A stretch of DNA of 6,676 nt from Oscillospiraceae bacterium (GCA_018109965.1 JAGBFE010000200.1:1-6676); one strand, 5' to 3'. Positions 1-6,434 are shown, numbered from the stretch's first letter. Translations and numbers: made by a program. Notes: generated from the sequence alone by a model not told the origin.

Positions 1-17
1 GCCAAAGAATTGTTCTG

Positions 18-44
18 CCGCCCTTTGCACAAGGGCGGTTGTTT
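18..44 (+). terminator. Probable intrinsic terminator of an upstream gene
   Basis: Arms ccgccctt (18-25) and aagggcgg (31-38) form an 8-bp GC-rich stem with a 5-nt loop. A T-rich but interrupted run follows (ttgtttt, 39-45). This fits a Rho-independent terminator for a rightward gene whose end lies left of the window. The imperfect T-run leaves some doubt. No convincing coding sequence is seen in bases 1-194. Confidence 0.6.
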
Positions 45-115
45 TGTTGCTGTCGTTTTTGTCACCATAAAAATACATCATTTTGTGTGTATCGGGGGAG
101 GGGTATAGTATAAAG

Positions 116-124
116 TGCTATAAT
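116..124 (+). promoter_or_regulatory. Extended -10 promoter for the secreted-protein gene
   Basis: The sequence tgctataat matches the extended -10 consensus TGnTATAAT exactly. No good -35 box lies 16-18 bases upstream; that stretch is purine-rich instead (gggggagggg, 94-103), which is common when the TG extension compensates. Transcription would begin near 131 and give a leader of about 64 nt. The leader contains a small hairpin (gatatg 132-137 / catatc 149-154) and a 16-bp A/T palindrome (164-179) that runs up to the ribosome site AGGAGG (179-184). Whether either has a role cannot be told. Confidence 0.55.
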
Positions 125-194
125 TATTTTGGATATGTATGTATAAAGCATATCTATGATTAGTTTATAAATTTATAAAGGAGGCAAACAAAAA

Positions 195-1280
195 ATGAAC
201 AAATTTTTCAAAAAGCTGGCAGTTCTGCTCAGCTTTGTTTTGGTGTTCGCTGCAATGCCAATGAGCGTTTTTGCGGCAACACCAGTGACAACATTTGACG
301 AATTAAAAAATGCAGTTGCAGCTGGCGGTGAAGTTGTCCTGGGCGCAGATATTGGTGTTGATGGCGATTGGGATTCAACCAAAACTATAACAGTTACAAG
401 CGATGTTACGCTTGATTTGAATGGTTACACTCTGTATGGTCCACATATCAATGGCAGCGAGAAGCATTTTTATGCTTTTAGTGTAAGTTCAGGTGCTAAA
501 CTGACTCTTATTGACAGTTCTGCTGGACAGACAGGTAAAATTAAATGCCATTACAGTGGTATCCAGACAAAAGGTGGCACATTTGTTATGAACGGCGGCA
601 AAATCATTGCTGCTGATGCAAATATGGCTGTTGCAATTGTAAACTATGGTGGTTCTGTTGTTATCAATGGCGGTTCTGTTGAAGCATATCATTGGGGTAT
701 TTTAACACAGGGATATTGGACAACTACTGCAACTACAGAAATCAATGGCGGTTCTGTATCTCTTAAACCAGCAAGCAACATAGACGAAACTCAATATGGT
801 GATACTATACTGATAGGTGTTGGCGGCAGCAATAACACAGGTGCTGGTGCTGGTGCTAATAGTGGTTCAGCAACTGTTAAAATCAATGGTGGTAATCTTG
901 ACAGCAATGGCGAAGAACCTGTAACTTATGATAACAGCACAGGTACAGCAACTGCAGAAATCAGTGGCGGTACATTTACAACAGCACCGGCAGAAGAATA
1001 TATTGCACCTGGCAAAGTATTTGACCCTGCAACAGGTACAGTTGTAACAGCTGCAGCAGGCGAAGCAGCACCAGCAACAGGCGAACACGTTTGGGGCTAC
1101 AACCCACAGTATGATGCAGCAGCACACTGGGATTACTGCCATGTTTGCGGCGCACAGAACACACCTGTAGCACACAGCGATGCAAACGGTGACGGCGTAT
1201 GTGACTGCGGTTGGGTTTTGGCAAACACACCAAACCGTGTTAACCCAAACACAGGCGTTACAGCTGAAATGTTAAAATAA
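195..1280 (+). CDS. Secreted beta-helix-like repeat protein with Cys/His-rich C-terminal tail
   Basis: 361-residue exported protein of unknown function. Seen: a signal peptide with basic N-region (NKFFKK), hydrophobic core (residues 8-20) and a likely cut after V-F-A27. A body of repeated xNGG turns follows, at residues 132-135, 157-160, 183-186, 230-233 and 256-259. Spacings are 25, 26, 47 and 26 residues, typical of right-handed parallel beta-helix surface proteins. A Gly-rich insert (208-225) explains the long gap. Residues 298-338 carry H298, H311, C315-x2-C318, H327 and C336-x-C338 around a DANGDG loop that resembles a calcium or metal site; such tails are common in Clostridial surface proteins. 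The C-terminus contains NPNTG (350-354) but ends seven residues later with no membrane segment. The ATG at 195 follows AGGAGG (179-184) with 10-nt spacing. It is probably monocistronic. An adhesin or glycan-binding role is possible but unsupported; no catalytic motif was recognised. Confidence 0.85.
   Translation: MNKFFKKLAVLLSFVLVFAAMPMSVFAATPVTTFDELKNAVAAGGEVVLGADIGVDGDWDSTKTITVTSDVTLDLNGYTLYGPHINGSEKHFYAFSVSSGAKLTLIDSSAGQTGKIKCHYSGIQTKGGTFVMNGGKIIAADANMAVAIVNYGGSVVINGGSVEAYHWGILTQGYWTTTATTEINGGSVSLKPASNIDETQYGDTILIGVGGSNNTGAGAGANSGSATVKINGGNLDSNGEEPVTYDNSTGTATAEISGGTFTTAPAEEYIAPGKVFDPATGTVVTAAAGEAAPATGEHVWGYNPQYDAAAHWDYCHVCGAQNTPVAHSDANGDGVCDCGWVLANTPNRVNPNTGVTAEMLK
663..757 (+). repeat. 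Intragenic 17-bp direct repeat marking a duplicated rung
   Basis: The 17-mer atcaatggcggttctgt occurs at 663-679 and again at 741-757, exactly 78 nt (26 codons) apart and in frame. Both copies encode the INGGSV rung. A diverged third copy (atcaatggtggt) begins near 884. Identity at the DNA level, including third codon positions, suggests recent unit duplication or gene conversion inside the beta-helix region. Confidence 0.75.
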
Positions 1281-1304
1281 TTTCCAATATAAAAACTAAT
1301 CATT

Positions 1305-1334
1305 AAAAAAAGAGGCGCACAGCGCCTCTTTTTT
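1305..1334. terminator. Bidirectional intrinsic terminator between convergent units
   Basis: Arms gaggcgc (1312-1318) and gcgcctc (1322-1328) form a 7-bp GC stem with a 3-nt loop. Six Ts follow on the plus strand (1329-1334) and seven As precede it (1305-1311), so it works in both directions. It ends the secreted-protein gene, 31 nt after its stop. It could also end the leftward operon once RNA polymerase has crossed the inserted element. Confidence 0.9.
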
Positions 1335-1369
1335 GCTTGCGGATAATTTGAAACCGCAAATGTTTATTA

Positions 1370-1589
1370 TGTTACAATAAAAACGTTGGGTGATAATACA
1401 ATGTTATTGATATAAGCATTGTTTAAAAATATCAATTTAATATAATAAGGTAAAATGTCATTCTGAACGCAGCGAAGAATCTCCTTGTTTGATTAAAGCG
1501 AGAGATTCTTCGGCATAAATGCCTCAGAATGACATATTTTTTGTTAACTTAATGATGTAGGGTGATAAAACCCAACGTTTTTGTTACAA
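1370..1589. mobile_element. MITE-like non-coding insertion element with terminal inverted repeats
   Basis: A non-coding segment of 204 bp is bounded by perfect 13-bp inverted repeats, aaaaacgttgggt (1379-1391) and acccaacgttttt (1570-1582). Just outside lies the direct repeat tgttacaa (1370-1377 and 1582-1589; seven bases lie strictly outside the right arm, and one extra T separates the left copy from its arm). This has the form of a target-site duplication. No ORF of transposase size is present, so any movement would need a transposase in trans. Also inside: gggtgataa repeated directly near both ends (1388-1396, 1560-1568), an attgatat/atatcaat pair (1406-1413, 1429-1436), and the nested hairpin repeat listed separately. 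The right-hand direct repeat includes the marR stop codon. I cannot assign an IS family. Confidence 0.65.
1455..1535. repeat. Nested TGTCATTCTGA-type hairpin repeat
   Basis: The outer arms are atgtcattctga (1455-1466) and tcagaatgacat (1524-1535), 12 bp perfect. The inner arms are cgaagaatctc (1473-1483) and gagattcttcg (1502-1512), 11 bp perfect. They are separated by short internal loops, and the right loop holds a ggcat/atgcc mini-hairpin (1512-1523). Sequences resembling tgtcattctga...gaagaatct are, from memory, dispersed repeats in many unrelated bacterial genomes. The two-tier stem would form a stable structure in RNA from either strand. Confidence 0.8.
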
Positions 1590-1994
1590 AGCATCTTTAA
1601 CTTTTTTAAGCAATCGGGCAAATTCTTTTTGTTCGTCCTCAGTCAGACTGTCTGCAAGGCTGTTGTTTACAGCTGCAATGCTTTTAAGCATTTTGTCTGC
1701 AAGCTGTGCACCATACTCTGTCAGCACCACAAGCTTTTGTTTGCGGTTGGTTGGCAGATATACCGTGCACAGATATCCTTTTTTCTCCATACGGGCAATC
1801 ACACCCTGCATTGTGGCCTGGCTTACATTAAACTGTTTTTCCAGCTCTTTCAGTGAAATCTGCCTGTAGCTTTCCATAAGATAAATCAGCACCCTTGCCT
1901 GCGAAATTGTTATTCCAAAGTCCGCAAGTGTACTGTTTGCCCTTTTTTCAATCAGGTCGCTTAAAACCTTTACATCAAGTGCAAAATTTTTCAT
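1584..1994 (-). CDS. MarR-family winged-helix transcriptional regulator
   Basis: 136-residue DNA-binding regulator, a normal length for the dimeric MarR family. Visible parts: N-terminal dimerisation helix (residues 1-25), the HTH with recognition helix around NVSQATMQGVIARMEKKGYL (56-75), the wing with the basic PTNRK segment (81-85) leading to LTEYG (91-95), and a C-terminal dimerisation helix (97-135). A single Cys (C76) lies just after the recognition helix; a redox role would be guesswork. The start is ATG at 1994 because AGAGGA (2008-2003) sits 8 nt upstream. An in-frame TTG at 2021 would extend the protein by nine residues but has no such site. It is the last gene of the leftward operon, 39 nt after the dehydratase-like gene. 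It probably controls its own operon and perhaps the divergent gene at 6618. Its stop codon lies in the direct repeat of the inserted element. The ligand is unknown. Confidence 0.9.
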   Translation of the reverse strand: MKNFALDVKVLSDLIEKRANSTLADFGITISQARVLIYLMESYRQISLKELEKQFNVSQATMQGVIARMEKKGYLCTVYLPTNRKQKLVVLTEYGAQLADKMLKSIAAVNNSLADSLTEDEQKEFARLLKKVKDAL

Positions 1995-2002
1995 ATTTAC
2001 TG

Positions 2003-2008
2003 TCCTCT
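2003..2008 (-). promoter_or_regulatory. Ribosome binding site fixing the marR start
   Basis: AGAGGA on the minus strand, 8 nt before ATG (1994-1992). It selects this ATG over the upstream in-frame TTG at 2021. Confidence 0.75.
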
Positions 2009-2033
2009 GTTTTTGGTGCAATGTAGTGTGAGT

Positions 2034-3326
2034 TTAAACTGTGACAGTTTTTTTGCAGTCGGCAGAATTGGTTTTCTGCTCAAGGTTGCGTCTGGCACCT
2101 GCAAGCATCAGTTTGAGTCGGTTTTCCTGATTAACACGGCTTGCGCCTGCGTCGTAGTCGATAGCAACAATGTTTATTTCGGGGTTAAGCTCCTTGATAG
2201 GTTTCATCATACCTTTGCCGCAGATGTGATTTGGCAGACAGCCAAAGGGCTGTGTGCAAACAATGTTTTTGCAGCCACTGTCTGCAAGTTCCAGCATTTC
2301 GCTGGTCAGCAGCCAGCCTTCGCCCATTTTCACCGCATTGCTGATAATATCCTGTGCAATGGTGGTTACCTTGTCAAAGCTGGTCCAGCCTTCAAAGCTG
2401 CCCTGTTCTTCAATAAGCTTTGTGATATCGTTTTTCTTTTTGTTAAGCAGCCAGTAAGCAAATTTCCACACAGGATATGCCTTTTTGCCCTTGCCATACA
2501 GCTTGTAGTCAACAATATTATTATATACAGTGTACAGGCAAAAGTCCACAAGCCCCGGCACAATAACTTCGGCCCCTTCCTTTATAAGGAAACGCTCAAG
2601 GTCGTTGTTTGCCAGAGGGGAGTATTTTACGAATATTTCGCCAACAACCCCAACCTTTACTTTCTCTGTTTTAACCATGGGAATAGCGGCAAAATCGGCA
2701 ATTATGCGGCGGTAGTTGGCTTTTACATCGCCGTATTTAATGCGTTTTGCATTTGCAAGCTCTGCGCCAAGCTTTTCTGCCCAGCGGTCAGCCAAAGCTT
2801 CGGCATCACCTTTGTTTGTCTCATAAGGACGCACCTGATTTACAAGGCTCATTATTAAATCACCATACAGCACAGCATAAATCATGCTGTAAAGTATCTG
2901 TGGTGACAGCTTGAAACCGGGGTGATTTTCCAGCCCGGAAAAGTTGAGGGAAATAACAGGGATGTGTGCAAGATTTGCCTTTTTCAGTGCTTTTCTGATA
3001 AGAGAAATATAGTTGGAGGCACGGCAACCGCCCCCTGTCTGAAACATAATCAGAGCGGTTTTGTCGGTGTCGTATTTGCCGCTCAGCAGCGCATCCATAA
3101 ACTGACCTACAACAAGTATTGCGGGATAGCAGGTGTCGTTGTGGGTGTATTTAAGGCCTGTTTCGGCAATGTTTGGGCCTGTTGTTTCCAGCAGTTCAAC
3201 ATTGTAGCCATGTGTGCGGAACAGGCTGATAAGCATTTTAAAGTGGATAGGGAGCATATTCGGGACTAAAATTGTATAGTCCTTTTTCATCTCTTCAGTA
3301 AAAGGTACATAGCTTCTGTCCTGCAT
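2034..3326 (-). CDS. 2-hydroxyacyl-CoA dehydratase (HgdB/BcrC)-related Fe-S protein
   Basis: 430-residue protein matching the last third of the long 'acyl-CoA dehydratase activase-related' proteins of Firmicutes and belonging to the HgdB/BadD/BcrC fold group. Seen: a start strand and PIHF segment (15-29), NDTCYPA (63-69, C66), the FQTGGGC turn (95-101, C101), a second Rossmann-like half from KVKVGVVGE (222-230), C263, C352, and the Cys motif C357-x5-C363-x5-C369 before GKGM. These Cys residues are the plausible Fe-S ligands. Known for the family: members bind [4Fe-4S] or double-cubane [8Fe-9S] clusters and receive electrons from an ATP-driven activase. Which cluster and substrate apply here cannot be read from sequence. 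The ATG at 3326 follows AAAGGAG with 5-nt spacing; an in-frame TTG at 3353 would overlap the activase gene and lacks a site. The gene starts one base after the activase stop, so translation is probably coupled. Confidence is high for family, low for reaction. Confidence 0.85.
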   Translation of the reverse strand: MQDRSYVPFTEEMKKDYTILVPNMLPIHFKMLISLFRTHGYNVELLETTGPNIAETGLKYTHNDTCYPAILVVGQFMDALLSGKYDTDKTALIMFQTGGGCRASNYISLIRKALKKANLAHIPVISLNFSGLENHPGFKLSPQILYSMIYAVLYGDLIMSLVNQVRPYETNKGDAEALADRWAEKLGAELANAKRIKYGDVKANYRRIIADFAAIPMVKTEKVKVGVVGEIFVKYSPLANNDLERFLIKEGAEVIVPGLVDFCLYTVYNNIVDYKLYGKGKKAYPVWKFAYWLLNKKKNDITKLIEEQGSFEGWTSFDKVTTIAQDIISNAVKMGEGWLLTSEMLELADSGCKNIVCTQPFGCLPNHICGKGMMKPIKELNPEINIVAIDYDAGASRVNQENRLKLMLAGARRNLEQKTNSADCKKTVTV

Positions 3327-3327
3327 A

Positions 3328-6249
3328 TTATCTCCTTTCATCCAGTGCGCCAAGCAGACTGCGCAGACGGATTTTTACAGCACCAAGGTTGGTGATTTCG
3401 TCAATTTTTATCTGAGTGTAGTATTTGCCGCCGCTTTCGAGTATACTGCGCACCTCATCGGTGGTTATTGCATCAACACCGCAGCCGAAGGATACAAGCT
3501 GAACAAGCTCGGTGTCACTGTGATCCACTGCATATCTTGCGCTGCGGTAAAGTCTTGCGTGGAAGGTCCATTGGTCAAGCACATTTACATACTGCACAGG
3601 TGCAAGGTGGCATATGCTGTCTTCGCTGACTACAACAAAGCCAAGGCTGGTTGCCAGCTTGTCGATGCCATGACCGATTTCCGGGTCAATGTGATAAGGT
3701 CTGCCTGCAAGAATCATAATGCGATAGCCGTTTTCTCTTGCAAAGTTTACTGCTTTTTCGCCTTCAGCACGCAGGTCAGCCTTGTACTGTTCATATGCGG
3801 CAAATGCCTTTTTAACTGCATTTTTGATTTCACGTTTGGAAATGGAACGGTCAAGCTTTTCAAGGCAAGGTGCAATTGTTTTTGCCAGAGCTTCTTCGCT
3901 GTTGATATCAAGGTAAGGATACATAAAGTTAACCTGTTTCAGTTCCTCAATATTGCCGCGCAAAAGCTCGGAATAGTAGGCAACAATCGGGCAGTTGTAG
4001 TGGTTGTCGCCTGCATTTTCGTTGATATTGTATGTAATACCCGGGTAGAAGATGTTTTCTATGCCGTCATCAATGAGCTGCAAGATGTGCCCGTGCATAA
4101 TCTTTGCAGGGTAGCAGGCAGTGTCGGACGGAATGGTGAACTGACCTCTTTCATAGGTTGCACGGTTGGACAGTTTGGAAAATTGAACAGCAAAACCCAG
4201 TTCGCTGAACAGTGTGTACCAGATTGGTGCAAGCTCAAAGGTGGAAAGAGCCATAGGAATGCCGATTGTACCGCGCTTGTTCTGTTTTGGCACAAGGCTT
4301 TCAAGATAAGCACGTTTCCAGGCGTGGAGATTTGGTATATTTTCCGCACTGTCAACACCAAGGCCTTTTTCACACTGGTTGCCGCTGATAAAGCGTTTGC
4401 CGTCAGCAAAACGGTTGATTGTCAGATGACACTGGTTTGCACAGCCTTTGCAGCGTGTGGTCTGGGATGTGTGACTGAAATTTATCAGTTCACGCGGTTT
4501 TAAAATTGTGCTCTGTTCAAAGTGCATTGCGTGCAATGCTGCACCGTATGCACCCATAAGTCCGGCAATGGACGGGCGGATAACATCTGCACCGATTTCT
4601 TTTTCAAATGCGCGCAGCACAGCATCATTATAGAAGGTGCCACCCTGAACAACAATTCTTTTGCCAAGTTCATCAGGGCTTGTGGCACGGATAACTTTGT
4701 AGATAGCATTTTTGACAACACTTACCGAAAGTCCTGCAGATATATCTTCAACGCTTGCGCCTTCTTTCTGTGACTGTTTAACCGATGAGTTCATAAAAAC
4801 AGTGCAGCGGCTGCCAAGGTTTACAGGAGCTTTTGCCTTTAAGCCGAGGGATGCAAATTCTTCAATCTGATAACCCATTGCCTTTGCAAAGGTTTCGATA
4901 AAGCTGCCGCAGCCGGAGGAGCAGGCTTCGTTGAGCATAATACTGTCGATAGCATTGTTTTTTATACGGAAGCATTTTATGTCCTGACCGCCGATATCAA
5001 GTATAAAGTCAACATCAGGCTGAAAATGCTTTGCAGCGGTGTAGTGGGCAATTGTTTCCACAAGGCCTTCGTCAATGTGGAAAGCATGGCGGATAAGTTC
5101 TTCGCCATAGCCTGTTACGGCACTGCCGCAGATTTTAATCCTGTCACCGCACAGGTTGTATATTTCTTTAAGCTGTTCCAGCAATACACTTACAGGATTA
5201 CCCTTGTTGGAAGCATAGTAGGAATAAAGCAGGGATTTATCCTCGCCAATCAGCACAAGCTTGGTGGTTGTGCTGCCGCAGTCAACACCCAGCCAGGCAT
5301 TGCCTGCGTATTCGTCAATTGACAGATGATGCACTGTTGCTTTGTCATGACGGTGTACAAAATCAAGATATTCGCCGTCGTTGCTGAACAGCGGACTGAG
5401 CCTGTCGTTTGCAACAGTTTCGTTTCTGGCAGAGTTTTCCAGCCTGTTTATGAGTTCATCAAAGGTCATAGGTGTGGATTTGCGGGCATACATTGCCGCA
5501 CCCATAGCAACGGAAAACAGTGCATATTCAGGGAAAACCGCAGTTGTTTCGTCGAGGTTGAGAGTTTCGTAAAAACGCTGTCTCAATCCTTTGCAGTAGT
5601 ACAGCGGACCCCCGAGGAACATTACTTTGCCTTCAATTTTTCGTCCCTGCACAAGCCCTGTGATTGTCTGGTTTACAACAGCCTGAAAAATGCTTGCGCT
5701 TATATCTGCCTTGCTTGCACCCTGGTTGAGCAAAGGCTGAATGTCGGTTTTTGCAAAAACACCGCAGCGGCTTGCAATAGGATAAATCTGTGTGGCAGCA
5801 AGGCTTGCCTTGTCCATCTCGTCCACTGTCATATCCAGCAGCACAGACATCTGGTCGATAAAAGCACCTGTGCCGCCGGCGCAGGTACCATTCATTCTTT
5901 CATCTATACCGCCTTTAAAAAAGATAACCTTGGCGTCTTCGCCGCCCAGTTCAATAACAACACCTGTGTCAGGTGCAAGGGTGGACACAACTTCGCTTGT
6001 GGCATAAACTTCCCGAATAAAGTCAATTCCGGCAGCCTGAGCCATACCCATACCCGCCGAGCCGGAAATTGTCACGGCAAGGCTGTCAATTTCAATTTTT
6101 TCACGCATTTCGCGGAGCAGTTCAAGGGTTGCACTGCGCACGCGGGAAAAATGTCTGTGATATTTCTGATAAACAATATTGTCACCGTCCATCAGCACAA
6201 GCTTTGCTGTTGTGGAACCGATGTCAATACCCAATACATAATGTGCCAA
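3328..6249 (-). CDS. Tandem-domain acyl-CoA dehydratase activase with C-terminal DUF2229/HgdB-like half
   Basis: 973-residue cytosolic protein, an ASKHA-fold ATPase related to HgdC/BcrA/BadF activases that couple ATP hydrolysis to low-potential electron transfer. Domain 1 (about 4-255): phosphate motif GIDIGSTTAK (7-16), ELGGEDAK (100-107), C123 in NGTCAGG, C162 in SRCGVF, and FLGG (211-214). Domain 2 (about 318-572): GVDCGSTTTK (321-330), DIGGQD (418-423), C443/C447 in EACSSGCGSF, C482 in SRCTVF, and QGGTF (535-539). Residues 600-626 hold C600-x2-C603-x3-C607-x18-C626, a likely further metal or Fe-S site. The rest (about 660-973) is DUF2229/HgdB-like with SDTACYPAK (708-716), C753 and FGCG (921-924). 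The start is TTG at 6249: AAAAGGAG (6266-6259) lies 9 nt upstream, and the next in-frame ATG is at residue 20, inside domain 1. First gene of the operon; partner of the 430-aa protein. The name comes from family resemblance; the substrate is unknown. Confidence 0.88.
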   Translation of the reverse strand: MAHYVLGIDIGSTTAKLVLMDGDNIVYQKYHRHFSRVRSATLELLREMREKIEIDSLAVTISGSAGMGMAQAAGIDFIREVYATSEVVSTLAPDTGVVIELGGEDAKVIFFKGGIDERMNGTCAGGTGAFIDQMSVLLDMTVDEMDKASLAATQIYPIASRCGVFAKTDIQPLLNQGASKADISASIFQAVVNQTITGLVQGRKIEGKVMFLGGPLYYCKGLRQRFYETLNLDETTAVFPEYALFSVAMGAAMYARKSTPMTFDELINRLENSARNETVANDRLSPLFSNDGEYLDFVHRHDKATVHHLSIDEYAGNAWLGVDCGSTTTKLVLIGEDKSLLYSYYASNKGNPVSVLLEQLKEIYNLCGDRIKICGSAVTGYGEELIRHAFHIDEGLVETIAHYTAAKHFQPDVDFILDIGGQDIKCFRIKNNAIDSIMLNEACSSGCGSFIETFAKAMGYQIEEFASLGLKAKAPVNLGSRCTVFMNSSVKQSQKEGASVEDISAGLSVSVVKNAIYKVIRATSPDELGKRIVVQGGTFYNDAVLRAFEKEIGADVIRPSIAGLMGAYGAALHAMHFEQSTILKPRELINFSHTSQTTRCKGCANQCHLTINRFADGKRFISGNQCEKGLGVDSAENIPNLHAWKRAYLESLVPKQNKRGTIGIPMALSTFELAPIWYTLFSELGFAVQFSKLSNRATYERGQFTIPSDTACYPAKIMHGHILQLIDDGIENIFYPGITYNINENAGDNHYNCPIVAYYSELLRGNIEELKQVNFMYPYLDINSEEALAKTIAPCLEKLDRSISKREIKNAVKKAFAAYEQYKADLRAEGEKAVNFARENGYRIMILAGRPYHIDPEIGHGIDKLATSLGFVVVSEDSICHLAPVQYVNVLDQWTFHARLYRSARYAVDHSDTELVQLVSFGCGVDAITTDEVRSILESGGKYYTQIKIDEITNLGAVKIRLRSLLGALDERR
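3332..3338 (-). promoter_or_regulatory. Ribosome binding site inside the activase 3' end
   Basis: AAAGGAG (minus strand) lies in the last codons of the 973-aa gene. It is 5 nt before the ATG at 3326 and ends two bases before the TAA at 3330-3328. It argues that the two reading frames are deliberately separate genes, not one gene broken by a frameshift. Confidence 0.8.
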
Positions 6250-6258
6250 AATATAAGA

Positions 6259-6266
6259 CTCCTTTT
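6259..6266 (-). promoter_or_regulatory. Ribosome binding site for a TTG start
   Basis: AAAAGGAG on the minus strand, 9 nt before TTG (6249-6247). The ATG seen a few bases into the gene (in cacattatgta) is out of frame, so TTG is the best start. A TTG start with slightly long spacing may keep synthesis of this large protein low. Confidence 0.7.
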
Positions 6267-6354
6267 GACTACAGAATAAAACGAAAATGAAATTATAACT
6301 GCAATGTGGTTTTTAAAACTATGTAATATACTTATTTATATAATTCCATTCTGG

Positions 6355-6384
6355 ATTATATTCCTGTCAACAGCATGCTGTCAA
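6355..6384 (-). promoter_or_regulatory. Consensus sigma-A promoter of the activase operon
   Basis: On the minus strand, TTGACA (6384-6379) and TATAAT (6360-6355) are both perfect hexamers with an 18-bp spacer. The predicted start is near 6348, giving a leader of about 99 nt before the TTG codon. Such a strong promoter implies a repressor when the pathway is not needed. A second TTGACA (6370-6365) has no properly spaced -10 box. Confidence 0.8.
6370..6381. promoter_or_regulatory. Palindrome over the operon -35 box, candidate operator
   Basis: acagcatgctgt is a perfect 12-bp palindrome that covers three bases of the -35 hexamer and part of the spacer. It also sits between two direct copies of ctgtcaa (6364-6370, 6378-6384), spaced 14 bp apart. 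A dimeric regulator bound here would block RNA polymerase. The MarR protein of the same operon is the nearest candidate; this is inference only. Confidence 0.45.
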
Positions 6385-6402
6385 TTTTTGTCGGGCAAAA
6401 TT

Positions 6403-6434
6403 CACCCAAGTTTCAACTTTGTGAAAACTGGGTG
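6403..6434. promoter_or_regulatory. Large imperfect inverted repeat, candidate second operator
   Basis: Arms cacccaagtttca (6403-6415) and tgaaaactgggtg (6422-6434) pair over 11 of 13 positions, or 12 with a one-base bulge, around a 6-nt spacer. The right arm directly abuts a TATAAT (6435-6440), so a bound protein would cover a rightward promoter. It also lies about 19 bp upstream of the leftward -35. It is outside the leader of the operon promoter, which favours a protein-binding DNA site over an RNA hairpin. Confidence 0.5.

Noticed and set aside
94..106. gggggaggggtat, resembling a SigB-type GGGTAT -10 box
   Set aside because: No GTTT-type -35 lies at the right distance, and the TGCTATAAT just downstream explains the promoter better.
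1..108. Open frame from the left window edge
   Set aside because: It runs through the terminator-like hairpin and T-rich spacer, and the translation shows no protein-like pattern.
1455..1535. Nested hairpins considered as CRISPR repeats, a riboswitch or a tRNA
   Set aside because: There is a single copy with no spacer series, it lies downstream of both genes, and it has no cloverleaf or conserved riboswitch core.
2036..2050. aaactg/cagttt hairpin overlapping the dehydratase-like stop codon
   Set aside because: Only 6 bp and AT-rich, with no T-run after it on the minus strand. Too weak to call a terminator or attenuator before marR.
2013..2858. Long plus-strand ORFs opposite the dehydratase-like gene (and similar ones at 3520-4503 and 5326-6279)
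   Set aside because: They are antisense to strongly recognisable genes, Cys/Phe-rich with no domain pattern, and without ribosome sites.
4522..4540. gcattgc/gcaatgc palindrome
   Set aside because: It lies inside the activase coding region, with codons explained by the protein; no sign of a regulatory role.
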